DNA of 64,000 nucleotides from Bradyrhizobium lupini (lineage in GTDB: Bacteria; Pseudomonadota; Alphaproteobacteria; Rhizobiales; Xanthobacteraceae). Below the pieces are notes generated by a model. That model was not told the origin of the DNA and searched no databases. It was given only the letters and a program-made list of their open reading frames with translations. Positions 36,563 to 46,715 of this stretch are shown in pieces (positions within the stretch are counted from its first letter, which is position 1; each line of letters starts with the position of its first letter). The stretch covers positions 2,604,001 to 2,668,000 of the forward strand of contig NZ_CP162553.1 in the NCBI RefSeq assembly GCF_040939785.1, read 5' to 3'. A program made the translations under genes and the position numbers.

Positions 36563-39500
36563 GCGGCCTCCCGCTCAGCGATGCGCGCGACCGGATAGGT
36601 GTCGAGCACCTGCGACAGGATCTCGACGCCGCTCGCGTCCGTGGGCACGAACATGCGCAGCTTCCAGGAGATGATCTCTCCAAAGAGGCCGTAGGCCCGC
36701 AAACGGTCGCGCATCATGTCGTTGAACCCAGACAGTTCGATGCGGTGTGTGCCCATCACCCGGACGCGGCGGAGCTGGAGTCCTTCCGCAAGCTCGAGGA
36801 CGGTCCGTCCCTCCACGAGTGCGGCAAAGGCAGCGTCCGGCGTCAACGCCGGCACGTCAGCCGCAAGGGCGTTCGCGACCCAGGTCGCCGAGACCTTGCG
36901 GCCGATGATCCGCTCGCCCGCGTCGGTTTGAAGCCGATAGACGCGGGTCGATTCGTTCGGCAGCCGCTTCCAGATCGGGAGCAGCAAGCCCGCCACGACA
37001 TGGATCGTGCTGTCCGTGTACTCGGGCACGTCGGCAAGCTCGGCGAGCCAGGCCGCGGCGAAGCGTTCACGATCTGCCTCGACCCAATGGCTCTCTGCCA
37101 TGATGTTCAAGGGAACGTTGTGCTGCTCCATCGGCCGGATCAGGCGGACGCGCCGCTCGATCTCGCCGTCGTCGAGCATGGTGCTCGGCGCCGCGACCTG
37201 CACGGCGGCTCGTGCCGAGCGCTCATTGACCAGCAGGACGGAATTGCGATCGGAAAGAGGACCAAGAGCATCATCGAGGCTCACGGGATGATTACGCTGG
37301 CGCTGGGTGATCGTGAGCAGCCGGGTTTCGGCGCCAGTACCGGGATGGACATAAATCGTCCGCCGGTCGGTAAGGACAAAGCTCTCGGCGCGGAGCGTTT
37401 CCAACCCGACGTCATAGGTGCCTGAGGCAACCGCGCCCTCGATGCGAGCGGTCAAGAGCTGCTCGAAGACGGTGAACAGGATGTTCTGAAGCTCGATCGT
37501 GAGCGCCAGCAACCGGTTCAGGAACGTCGTGATCGGCGGCAGGTCATCCCTGAGACCGTTGGCGTCCGTCAGCTTCAGGCCGGTCGCATCCTCGAAGCTT
37601 TCGATCGAGCAGCCCTCGACCTTGCCGCGCGCCAGTAGCGTGTAGAGTTGGCACAGCGCATCGCGGCCGTACTGGCTTTCCAGATTGTCCTCGGGCCGGA
37701 ACAGGCCCTGCCCTCCGGTCTGGCGCTGGCCGCGGGTGATGGCGCCCAACGTGTCGAGCCGGCGCGCAATGGTGCTGAGAAAGCGCTTTTCGGCCTTGAC
37801 GTCGGTTGCAATGGGACGACACAGCGGCGGCTGCGCCTGGTTGGTCCGGTTGGTGCGGCCGAGCCCCTGGATCGCGGCGTCCGCCTTCCAGCCAGGCTCG
37901 AGCAAATAGTGGACCCGCAAGCGGCGATTCCGCGCCGACAGCTCGGCATGGTAGCTTCTCCCAGTGCCGCCCGCGTCGGAGAACACGAGGATCCGCTTGA
38001 CGTCATCCATAAAGGCCGACGTCTCGGCGAGGTTGGCCGAAGCGGCTCGGTTTTCGACGATCAGCCGGTCGCCCTTGCGAACGATGCGGCGCGAGCGGCC
38101 GGTCACTTCGGCGACCATATCGGTACCGAAACGCTGGACGACCTGGTCCAGCGCGCCAGGCACCGGCGGCAGCGAGGCAAGCTTCTCGATGAGGCGGTCG
38201 CGGCGGGCTACCGCCTCGCGGCTCTCGACCGGCTGCCCATCGCGATAAACAGGCCGGGAGCAGAGATTGCCCTCCGAGTCCGTGAAGGGCTCGTAGAGCT
38301 GGACCGGAAAGGAATGGGCGAGATAGTCGAGGACATATTCGCGCGGGGTGATGTCGACCTGGACGTCGCCCCAGTCCTCGGTGGGGATCTCGGCGAGACG
38401 GCGCTCCATCAGCGCTTCGCCCGTCGAGACGATCTGGATGACGGCGGCATGGCCAGCGTCGAGATCATGCTCGATCGAGCGGATCAACGACGGCGTTTTC
38501 ATTGAGGTCAGGAGGTGGCCAAAGAAGCGCTGCTTGGCGCTCTCAAAAGCGGATCGCGCGGCCGATTTAGCCTGGCCGTTCAGCGTGCCGGTCTCGCCGG
38601 TGATGTTGGCGGCCCGCAGTGCCGCATCGAGGTTGTTATGGATGACGCTAAACGCGCCGGCGTAGGCGTCGTAGATCCGAACCTGCTCGGGCGTAAGCTG
38701 GTGCTCGACGAGCTCGTACGCGACGCCCTCGTAGGATAGAGACCTCGCCGCGTAGAGACCGAGCGCCTTGAGGTCGCGCGCAAGCACCTCCATGGCCGCG
38801 ACGCCGCCCTCCTCGATTGCCTGGACGAACTCGGCCCGGGTCGCGAACGGGAAATCGGCGCCGCCCCACAATCCCAGCCGCTGAGCGTAAGCCAGATTGT
38901 GCACGGTCGTGGCACCCGTCGCCGAGACATAGACGACACGGGCATTCGGCAAGGCGTGCTGGAGCCTCAGGCCCGCACGCCCCTGCTGAGACGCAGCCTG
39001 GTCGCCGCGCTCGCCCTTCTGGCCTGCCGCGTTCTGCATGGCGTGGCTCTCGTCGAAGACGATTACTCCGTCGAAGTCGGAGCCCAACCATTCAACGATC
39101 TGCCGCACGCGCGAAAGCTTCTCGCCGCGCTCATCGGTGCGCAGCGTAGCGTAGGTGGTGAATAGGACGCCTTCCTCAAGCCGGATCGGTGTGCCCTGGC
39201 GGAAACGTGACAGCGGCGTCACGAGCAGCCGCTCCATGCCGAGCGCGGACCAGTCGCGCTGAGCGTCTTCGATCAGCTTGTCGGACTTGCTCATCCAGAC
39301 GGCACGGCGCCGACCCTTGAGCCAATTGTCGACAAGAATGCCGGCGACCTGCCGCCCCTTGCCCGCGCCGGTGCCGTCGCCCAAGAACCAGCCGCGGCGA
39401 AAACGCACGGCATTTTCTGCATCGTCGCGTGCAGCCGCCACACCGTCAAAGGTCGCATCCACCGTCCAGGAGCGCGCAAAAAACTCGGAATGCGCCTCGC

Positions 39501-40881
39501 CGGCATAGATGACGCTCTCAAGCTGGGCGTCGGACAGGATGCCGTCCGCCACGACATTGGCCGGCAGATGTGGCCGGTAAGACGGCTTCGGCGGCGCGAC
39601 CGAGGCCATCGCGGCGGACTGCACGAGTTTGGTCGGATGCGCATGCGCGTGCGGAATACGGATCGTCTGTAGCGCGTATTCCTCATAAAGCGCGTCGGTG
39701 AGCCGGGCGCATTCCGGAGGTGTCCACTCGACCGTCTCGTAGGTGAGTTCGATGCCCTCTGGAGCCCTCTCTCCCGACGTGGACGATCGGCGTGGTGCAA
39801 AGGCACCGATCGGCCGCGGCGTCGCGGGGCGCCTGTCGACGTCAACCGCGACGGGGGTCGCAAGCGGCAGCCGCGGGGGCACGTGCTGGCTCACCCAGTC
39901 GAGCAACGTGGCGACGTCGCCAGCCATGCCCTGCGCGGCCAGAAGGACTTTCGGATTTGCGGCAGGCTGCTTGTCGATCACCAGCAGTCGTGTGTCGGTC
40001 TGCGTTCCGTGTTTCGCGTAGACTGCGCCATCGATGGCGGCAGAAAATACCACCCGCCCGCTCTCCTGGAGGCGAACGAAGGCATCTCGCCACGCCGGAT
40101 TGTCCGGCGCAAGGCTCGCGCCGGTGATGGCGACCAGACGGCCACCGTCGCGAAGACGCGCCAAGGACGAGGCGATGTGCCGGAATGCCGCGTCCGTCAT
40201 CCATCGATCGACGTTCGCCAATGCCGAGAACGGCGGGTTCATCAGGATGACGCTCGGTACGACACGCGCATCGAGGTGATCATCGATCTGGGCGGCGTCG
40301 AACCGGGTGACCTTAACGTCGGGAAACAGTTGGTCGAGCAACGCCGCGCGGGTCTCGGCCAGCTCGTTCAGTACCAAGGCGCCGCCGGCGAACTCGGCAA
40401 AGATGGCGAGCAAGCCAGTCCCCGCGGAAGGCTCCAAAACCCGGTCGGACGACGTGATGCCGGCCGCGGTGGATGCGGCAAGCCCCAGCGGGATCGGCGT
40501 CGAGAATTGTTGAAGAGCTTGGCTATCCTCGGAGCGCCGCGTGTGGGTCGGCAGACAGCGCGCGATTCTCGCGAGCATCGGCAGCATCGCGGCCGTCGAG
40601 CCGGCCTTGACACGGATAGCCGGACCGAATTTGCGAAGGAACAGAACGGTGGCCACCTCGCAGACATCATAGCCGGTCTTCCAGTTCCAGGCGCCGGTGG
40701 CGTCGGAAGCGCCGAAGGCAGCTTCCATGGCGCTACGTAGGACAGCGGCATCGATACGATGGCCGCGCTCGAGATCGGTCGAGAGCTGTCGGGCGGCCCT
40801 GATGGCGGCGGAGGTGAGACTTGCAGCGGCACGCATCGAGAGCGGCGCGGCGGCAGCGCCGCCGGCGAGAGATTCGGTCAT
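36559..40881 (-). CDS. strawberry-notch-type helicase with N-terminal methyltransferase-like domain
   Basis: This is a very large protein (1440 residues from ATG 40881; an earlier in-frame start at 40920 is possible). Residues about 130-300 look like an adenine-type methyltransferase: LEPSAGTGLLAIFAEFAGG and the NPPF motif in VILMNPPFSALANV. From about 420 a superfamily 2 ATPase follows with GDGTGAGKGRQVAGILV (motif I) and VIVFDESHAM (motif II). The strawberry-notch helicase C part has FSDAGGTGRSYHAELSA and AIQGLGRTNRTNQAQPP. It probably remodels DNA during transfer or protects it (anti-restriction), but the role is not shown. The frame is intact throughout. Confidence 0.92.
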   Translation of the reverse strand: MTESLAGGAAAAPLSMRAAASLTSAAIRAARQLSTDLERGHRIDAAVLRSAMEAAFGASDATGAWNWKTGYDVCEVATVLFLRKFGPAIRVKAGSTAAMLPMLARIARCLPTHTRRSEDSQALQQFSTPIPLGLAASTAAGITSSDRVLEPSAGTGLLAIFAEFAGGALVLNELAETRAALLDQLFPDVKVTRFDAAQIDDHLDARVVPSVILMNPPFSALANVDRWMTDAAFRHIASSLARLRDGGRLVAITGASLAPDNPAWRDAFVRLQESGRVVFSAAIDGAVYAKHGTQTDTRLLVIDKQPAANPKVLLAAQGMAGDVATLLDWVSQHVPPRLPLATPVAVDVDRRPATPRPIGAFAPRRSSTSGERAPEGIELTYETVEWTPPECARLTDALYEEYALQTIRIPHAHAHPTKLVQSAAMASVAPPKPSYRPHLPANVVADGILSDAQLESVIYAGEAHSEFFARSWTVDATFDGVAAARDDAENAVRFRRGWFLGDGTGAGKGRQVAGILVDNWLKGRRRAVWMSKSDKLIEDAQRDWSALGMERLLVTPLSRFRQGTPIRLEEGVLFTTYATLRTDERGEKLSRVRQIVEWLGSDFDGVIVFDESHAMQNAAGQKGERGDQAASQQGRAGLRLQHALPNARVVYVSATGATTVHNLAYAQRLGLWGGADFPFATRAEFVQAIEEGGVAAMEVLARDLKALGLYAARSLSYEGVAYELVEHQLTPEQVRIYDAYAGAFSVIHNNLDAALRAANITGETGTLNGQAKSAARSAFESAKQRFFGHLLTSMKTPSLIRSIEHDLDAGHAAVIQIVSTGEALMERRLAEIPTEDWGDVQVDITPREYVLDYLAHSFPVQLYEPFTDSEGNLCSRPVYRDGQPVESREAVARRDRLIEKLASLPPVPGALDQVVQRFGTDMVAEVTGRSRRIVRKGDRLIVENRAASANLAETSAFMDDVKRILVFSDAGGTGRSYHAELSARNRRLRVHYLLEPGWKADAAIQGLGRTNRTNQAQPPLCRPIATDVKAEKRFLSTIARRLDTLGAITRGQRQTGGQGLFRPEDNLESQYGRDALCQLYTLLARGKVEGCSIESFEDATGLKLTDANGLRDDLPPITTFLNRLLALTIELQNILFTVFEQLLTARIEGAVASGTYDVGLETLRAESFVLTDRRTIYVHPGTGAETRLLTITQRQRNHPVSLDDALGPLSDRNSVLLVNERSARAAVQVAAPSTMLDDGEIERRVRLIRPMEQHNVPLNIMAESHWVEADRERFAAAWLAELADVPEYTDSTIHVVAGLLLPIWKRLPNESTRVYRLQTDAGERIIGRKVSATWVANALAADVPALTPDAAFAALVEGRTVLELAEGLQLRRVRVMGTHRIELSGFNDMMRDRLRAYGLFGEIISWKLRMFVPTDASGVEILSQVLDTYPVARIAEREAA

Positions 40882-40997
40882 GGCAGGGTTCTTTCGGAGA
40901 GCAGGAATGGGTCGAACCATCAGGCGCTCTCCTTAAGACCCGACGGCTCAAACCCTTCCCGGCCCGGCTCTCCCTCTCAGCCCTCGCCCATAAGAAT

Positions 40998-41024
40998 GGG
41001 GACCGGCGCGACACACCGGTCCCC
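40998..41024 (-). terminator. perfect GC hairpin downstream of parB-like gene
   Basis: Arms GGGGACCGG and CCGGTCCCC are perfectly complementary around nine bases. The hairpin lies 41 bp past the ParB stop. There is no clear T-run; the following ATTCTTATG is only mildly T-rich. It is a candidate terminator between the ParB and strawberry-notch genes. Confidence 0.5.
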
Positions 41025-41064
41025 AAGCAATTGCCGGACGGCCGGAGCCGTCCCTTCTACGATG

Positions 41065-43175
41065 TCACTCAGCCGCGTCGAGCTGTTGCGGATCATCGTC
41101 GGCCGCGTTGTCCCAATCCTCGTTATCGACGAGGAATTCGGGGAGCGGGCCCGCTTCACTCTCCTGCTCCCCTGACGCCGCATTGGGATCGACGAGACGC
41201 AGCGGCTCCGGCAACCAGCCCGAACCATCGAGAAGACGCTCAGCCTCCTTGGCCATGTCGGCCTTCTTCAGGTGGTCGATCAATTGTGCGGAGGATTCGC
41301 CTTTTGCTTCCCGCACTGCCTCCAGAATGCGAGGCTTGGTGACGCGGCCGAGATAGTTGTCGACGGAGGGTTTCCACCCCGCTTGAACCATGTCGAGGCC
41401 GACGGCACCTGCCAGCATATCGGCCTGGTCGAGCCGGGTGCGAACGCCCTGGACGGAGACGCGGCCCTGATGGTAGCGGTTGGCCGGCTCATAGACGGCG
41501 TTGACCGCAAATGACGCGCAGTGGGCGAACAGGGATGCCTGTGCGGTACCGTCAAGATCTGTGAGGGCATTCCAAAGATCATTCTCGCCGTCCGGCAACC
41601 ATGCCTTCCAGGATTCATGCCGCGCCTCGACGGCCTTCGCGGACGCGCTTTCCCTCAAGCCAGGAGCTTGAGCCGGAAAGGTCGGCGTGCGAAGTCGGAT
41701 CTCAAGGCAGCTTCCGGACGATGCGAACCGGTAAAAGGCCGTCAGCACGAAGTTGTGCAGCACCGCCTGGAACGCAATCGCAGGATTTTCTGCCAGCGCA
41801 TTCCGCAACGCCAGCGTGCGATGCGCTGTCAGCTCCGTGATCAGCCGATCCGGCAGAGGTTTCGTCCCATCCTCATCATCTTCTTCCGTATCAGTAGCGC
41901 CGCCGGCCACCGCGATGACCGCGCGCTGGACGCCAGCCGCCCTCCCCTCGATCGACTGTGTATCGGCGCCTTGCCCGACATCGGGCTCGGCTGCTGGCAA
42001 GTCGTCTCCCGGCCGGACGTAACCCCGATCGACCGAGAGGCGCCCTTCGGAATCGATGCTGACGAAGACGCCAGCGCCGGCAATCTCGGCCGGATCGTAG
42101 ATCATCGGCCGGTCTTCAAACGCCAACAGTGCCGCCTCGATTTCGCCGAGACGCTGATCGACCTCATCGGGCAATTCGTCGGCATCCTGATAGTCGGACT
42201 CAAGCTTGGCTTGCTCCGCGTTGAGTGCGTCGATGGTGGCCAGTTCCTCTGGGGAGAGATCCACAGGTTTGCCCTCGATTTCGCGCAGGGCCCTAGCGTG
42301 ATCGAAGGGGAACTCAACGGCGGCCGAAATCCACTTCCACCCCTCCGCAGCGATCGTCTCGGCCTCGGCCTTGAGCTTTTCTGTCACGAGACGATCAAGC
42401 AAAGCAACGTCCTGCAGCCAGCCGCCATCATCGTGCCCGAACAGATCCCGCAAAACGCCGCCGCCAGCCTGCTCGTAAGCATCCAGCCCAATGAACTGGA
42501 CGCGGCGATCGGACGCGCGCACGGTATTTTCCGTCAGCATTCGCCGGATCTGATAGGGCTCATCATAGCCGGATCGGCTGACGTTCTCCCAGACCTGCTC
42601 CTGCCTGGCGTGGTCGGCTGTTACAGAGAAGGCCATGAGTTGCTCGAGAGTCATGCCGTCTTCGGCATAGACGTCGTGGAGCTTTGGCGACACCGACGCC
42701 AATCGCAACCGTTGCTTCACGACCGCCGGGGTTACGAGGTGCCGAGCAGCGATATCCTCCTCGGACATGCCGGCGCCACTCAAGGTCCGGAAGGCTCGAA
42801 ACTGATCGAGCGGATGAAGCCCTACCCGCTCGTCATTCTCTGCAAGAGAATCATCTTCAGCGATGCCCCCTCGCGCACGACACAAGGAACGGCCTGGGCC
42901 TTTGCCATCCGCTTCTGCTTGACGAGAAGCTCCAGCGCCCGATAACGCCTGCCGCCGGCCGGCACCTCGAACATGCCGGTCTCATTGCCTTCGGCGTCCA
43001 CCACCGCCCGCAGGTTGAGACTCTGCAGGAGCGTACGCTTCGCGATGCTTTCGGCGAGTTGCTCGATGGAAATGCCCGCCTTCACGTGCCGGACGTTGGA
43101 CTGGCTCAGCACCAGCTTGTTGAACGGAATATCACATGAGGGGGACAGCGTGATCTTTTGGACAGCCTTCGTCAT
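41065..43175 (-). pseudogene. ParB/RepB/Spo0J-family protein, frameshifted
   Basis: The start MTKAVQKITLSPSCDIPFNK at 43175 leads into the ParB nuclease-like domain (NVRHVKAGISIEQLAESIAK; EVPAGGRRYRALELLVKQ). At 42866-42870 a run of five G on the minus strand shifts the frame after VPCVVREG. With six G the protein continues GGIAEDDSLAENDERVGLHP and AARHLVTPAVVKQRLRLASV (the HTH region), and on to the acidic C-terminus at 41065. Joined, it is about 700 residues, the normal size for the ICE ParB proteins, which are thought to help maintenance or act as nucleases. As written, no full-length protein is made. Confidence 0.88.
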
Positions 43176-43187
43176 ATCGATTCTCCA

Positions 43188-43229
43188 CGACGGGCAGCCG
43201 GGAGCCCTCTCTCGGCCTCCAACCCGTCG
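43188..43229 (-). repeat. hairpin leader before ParB gene
   Basis: An outer stem CGACGGG / CCCGTCG encloses an inner GGAGGCC-like stem with a GAGAGAG loop (minus strand). It ends 13 bp upstream of the ParB start codon. The ArdC gene has a matching element at the same distance (44252-44292), which suggests a shared translational or transcriptional control element. Confidence 0.6.
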
Positions 43230-43282
43230 CGAAAAGCGCCGCTGCCCTCTCACTCTGGTGCTCGCGGCGACGGAGGAGAACC

Positions 43283-44239
43283 TCACGCCGCTTCCTGATC
43301 CGCTCTCTCCGTGGTGATGTCGACAACCACTTCCGGCAGGAAGCCAAGGAGATAGTCCGCAACCTTGCTGGCCTGCGAAGCAGCTCGCACGATCGCACGA
43401 TTATCCTCTCGCAGGACCTCCAACCAGGAGCCAATATAATCGGCGTGCCGCACCGTGGGCACGATACCAAGCGACGCGCAACCGAACGCAGAGGCGATTT
43501 CAGCAACCAACTCCTCAAAGGCATACTTCTTGGTACCAAAGCTGCCCGACAAGTCGCGGTTGAGGCGTGACGGATGGCCGCTGGCATGCGCCAATTCATG
43601 CAGGGCCGTCCGGTGCCAATTGATCGGTTCGAAATAGGCTTGCGGTGGGGGCACCTGCACATAATCGTCCGCCGGCACATAAAAGGCGCGATTGCCGCCA
43701 ATGCGGAAGTCGATTCCGGTCGCCTTGATCAAGTCTTCAACCTGCGGCTCGATCAGCCCTGGCGGCGGAGGCGGCGCCGTTGTCGCGATCTCCGGAGGAA
43801 GCCTGTCGCATTGATCACAGTTGAAGACCCTGAAGCGCTTGAGGAACGGAATGGCCTGCGCGTCCTCACCGCTCTCGCTCGCGCGGCGCTTTTGCTCGGC
43901 CGGCACAAAGCGGTCGGCATAGACGACGGTCGTGCCGCGCTCGCCCTTGCGGACGTGACCACCGAGCGACAGCGCCTGGCGGAATGTAAGCCAGCTCTGC
44001 CCTGTAAATCCGTGTTCTGTCGCCGCTCCCCATAGAATTAAAATGTTTATGCCGCTGTATTGGCGGCCGGACGCCGCACTCTTCGGCAGCGCCAGCGGCG
44101 CCTTCGCCGCCGCGGTGCCCCAAGGCTGCACCCACGGCACGCGGCCGGCCTCCAGCTCGGCGATGATCTTGTTGGTGATGTCGTCATAAAGGCTTGCCCG
44201 GTCCTCACCGGTGCGCGCCCGAGGATGATGTCTGGACAT
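43283..44239 (-). CDS. ArdC-like antirestriction protein / zincin metallopeptidase
   Basis: This 318-residue protein has the ArdC N-terminal single-strand-DNA-binding domain (about 15-140: SLYDDITNKIIAELEAGRVP, GRQYSGINILILW) and a C-terminal zincin domain with HELAH (residues 214-218) and a downstream acidic motif EELVAEIAS. ArdC proteins protect entering DNA from host restriction during conjugation. It is intact and starts after GGAGATC. A hairpin leader shared with the ParB gene lies just upstream. Confidence 0.93.
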   Translation of the reverse strand: MSRHHPRARTGEDRASLYDDITNKIIAELEAGRVPWVQPWGTAAAKAPLALPKSAASGRQYSGINILILWGAATEHGFTGQSWLTFRQALSLGGHVRKGERGTTVVYADRFVPAEQKRRASESGEDAQAIPFLKRFRVFNCDQCDRLPPEIATTAPPPPPGLIEPQVEDLIKATGIDFRIGGNRAFYVPADDYVQVPPPQAYFEPINWHRTALHELAHASGHPSRLNRDLSGSFGTKKYAFEELVAEIASAFGCASLGIVPTVRHADYIGSWLEVLREDNRAIVRAASQASKVADYLLGFLPEVVVDITTERADQEAA

Positions 44240-44251
44240 CGCGGATCTCCG

Positions 44252-44292
44252 CGACGGGCGCCGCGAGCCTCTCTCGCAGCCTGTAACCCGTC
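44252..44292 (-). repeat. hairpin leader before ArdC gene
   Basis: Stem GACGGG / CCCGTC with inner GAGAGAGG, ending 13 bp before the ArdC start codon, parallel to the element before the ParB gene. The surrounding bases (to about 44330) also align between the two, including AACCCGTC and a CTCTGACTCT / CTCTCACTCT block on the plus strand. Confidence 0.6.
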
Positions 44293-44806
44293 ACGGCAAA
44301 ACCGCGCGACACTCTGACTCTCCCCTCTACCTGAGAGAATGCGAAATCTGCGACGCAGCCCGCCTTCCATCAGACGTTCATGTGAATTGCATTGAGCTAC
44401 CTAGGGCCGAAGGCCCGACCAGGCGTGCGCCAGGGCGCATCGCCTCGCGGGAAAATGGCACCCGGAGAGCGTGAGCATAGCGACCCGAAGGGGCACGCGG
44501 GTCCGAGTGCAGCGACGAGACCGGTTCAATAGCGGCACCCGGGAACGGGGCAGTGATAGCGATCGCCGCAGGCGAGCCCCTTTTTCCGAGTGCCCCCGGC
44601 GAGGAGCTCCGCATCCCCTGCGCGAGGGATCGACGCCGCACGGCCGAGACGCAACGCGGCTCGGTTCACGAGAGCCCGGTTCGGCGAAAGCCGCACGCGC
44701 GCAAACGGAAGAACTCCACAAAGAATTGAATCGAGGACCTAGATTTCTTCGGGCGTTTGTCTGCTTAGGGCGCCGATCGGCATTCGGACCCCACGCCGAA
44801 CAACAC
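44293..44806. other. junction between ICE core and cargo
   Basis: Apart from the remainder of the ArdC leader there is no supported gene in about 500 bp. The sequence is GC-rich and has small inverted repeats such as GGGCCGAAGGCCC (44403-44415). It marks the change from conserved core genes to cargo and could be an insertion hotspot. Confidence 0.4.
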
Positions 44807-45316
44807 TCAGGCGCCGGCCAGCGCGGCGGCTCTCGGAGTAATCGCCGCATCAACGGCCGAATGGAAGCATTCCCGCAACCTTCGGATATAGTCCGTTCGC
44901 TCGTGAACGGGCCGGCGCATCATGAAGGATGGATGCTCCAGCCGGATCAGCGTCGGTCCTGAGCGACAGCCGGCTTCGAAACGCGCGCTCTGGACCGTCT
45001 GGAGCGCCTGTCCGACGATTGCGCTCAGTCCGATCACCACGTCAGAACTGCCCAGGCGCCACAGGGCATGTCCCTCGAGTTCCGCCACGAGTTCGCCGCA
45101 ACTTGGGTAACGCTCACGGCCTTTCTTGTCGAAAAGAGCACGGGGAATGACGTTGTCGAAGCGCAGAATGACCTCGCCCGACGCCGCCGTCGCGTCAATC
45201 GCGTTTCGCAGAAACTTGCCCGAGCGAGAATTCGGCGAGAACGCGGGAAAGGGCTTGGACGTCGCCGGATCGAACTTCCGACATGGTCCCAAGAACAAAA
45301 TCGTCGTCCGCTTCAT
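44807..45316 (-). CDS. uracil-DNA-glycosylase-like protein
   Basis: This 169-residue protein starts MKRTTILFLGPCRKFD. A middle segment VILRFDNVIPRALFDKKGRE and a late motif RLEHPSFMMRRP, which resembles the His-Pro-Ser motif of uracil-DNA glycosylases, suggest a compact or diverged UDG-fold protein. The fold call is tentative: the water-activating first motif (GxDPG or similar) is replaced by LGPCRKFDP. It overlaps the radical SAM gene by 4 bp and is the last gene of the minus-strand operon. It may remove, sense or bind a modified base or nucleotide. Confidence 0.55.
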   Translation of the reverse strand: MKRTTILFLGPCRKFDPATSKPFPAFSPNSRSGKFLRNAIDATAASGEVILRFDNVIPRALFDKKGRERYPSCGELVAELEGHALWRLGSSDVVIGLSAIVGQALQTVQSARFEAGCRSGPTLIRLEHPSFMMRRPVHERTDYIRRLRECFHSAVDAAITPRAAALAGA

Positions 45317-46715
45317 CGCAATCGCTGCTCCCGCATGATCATCGCCAAATTGCGGCGAATGACATCGACCGGCACTTCGCCAAACTGCAAACCCGTCGAA
45401 AAGTTGAACTCATCCCGATCCGGTGGAAAGTCCGCGTCATCCATCCGGTCCGAGTAGTCCAACATGGCCGCCGGCAAGCGACCAGCATCAACCAGCCGCT
45501 GCCAGTCCGGTGTCCCCGGATAAGGCCGGTACTCGAAGACGCTGCAACGGAAACGCCCCGGCATCCCCTCCGTCAGGTCCCATAGGCGCCTGACCAGGCC
45601 CAAGGTCGCCTGATGTTCGCCGCGCGTCTCAGTAGGCAGTCCAAGGATGAAATAACCTTTAACATCGATCCCCACCCGGCAAAGTCTCGTCACTGCCCGC
45701 ACGGTCTGGGCCACCGTGATCTTCTTGTCCACGTACCTCAGGACGCGATCGCTTCCACTCTCGATCCCGAGGGCAACTTCGCGGCAGCCTGCAGTCACCA
45801 TGAGATCGAACAGTTCGTCTCGCGCTCCCGCCAGTACGTTGATCCGTCCCGTTGCGTCCCACCTCATGTCCAGACGAGCGTCGACAAAAGCCTTGAGCGT
45901 CGTGCGCATGAGGCGCTGGTTCGCCAAGAACAGGTCATCGACGAACCTGACCCGCTGCACGCCGAGCCGCGCCTTGAGATTGAGGATCTCCTCCATGATG
46001 CGCTCTGGCTTTCGCATCCGGACGGTCACGTCGGGATTGCTGCTTACGGCTGCACCGCAAAACGAACAATCAAAGGGGCATCCGCGCGAGGCGACCATCG
46101 CGGATTCAAGAACTCCGCCGTCCCAGTAAGGATCCTGGTCCAGATGGCTTCTGTCCAGCAACGGCATGGCATCGACGTCGGGCGCCAGCAGAAAAGGGTT
46201 CTTGCTGCGCACGACGGGCATCATCGGCTTTCCGCCATCGCGCCAAAAGACGCTTGGCAGCTCCACCCGGGTATTCACGTCCGTAAGTAGAATGGGAACC
46301 CGCGTCTCGGCTTCGCCAAGCACAAGTGCGTCAATTCGAGGAATACGCGAGTCCTCGAGTATGGCCCGCGGCATCGCTTTGGCCTGGTGGCCACCCAACA
46401 TCACCGATATCGAAGGATCAAGCAGTTGCAGAAGGTGAACGCTATGTGCGTAGGTCGGCGCCAGCAGGTTCAGGCCGACCCAGCGTGGGCGCGCTTCGTT
46501 GAGCATGGCGGCAACCTCGGAAAGGCCAAGGCCCCGTGCTTCGGCATCCAGCACCCGAACCGAAAAGCCGTTCTGGTTGGCACAGGTCGCAATATAAGCG
46601 AGCCCGAGGGTCGGTAGCGTGAAGTCGTTTCGCCGCACCGACTGGTCATAATCCTTCAGGGGGAGTTCACGAGGACGAGGTCGAGGTCGCTCTCGATCGC
46701 CCCTCCGCCCGTCAT
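45313..46715 (-). pseudogene. B12-binding-type radical SAM protein, frameshifted start
   Basis: The radical SAM cluster is RGCPFDCSFCGAA (CxxxCxxC), preceded by a Rossmann-like cobalamin-binding-type domain (LPTLGLAYIATCANQNGF, VGLNLLAPTYAHSVHLLQLL, VMLGGHQAKAMP). The classic DxHxxG cobalamin His is not seen. The main frame begins with GTG 46638, but family N-termini are longer. From ATG 46715, which overlaps the kinase stop (ATGA), another frame reads MTGGGAIESDLDLVLVNSP and joins LKDYDQSVRRNDFTLPTLG if the run of five C at 46659-46663 (minus strand) had six. Corrected length is about 467 residues. Chemistry may be methylation or another radical transfer; the substrate is unknown. Confidence 0.85.
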
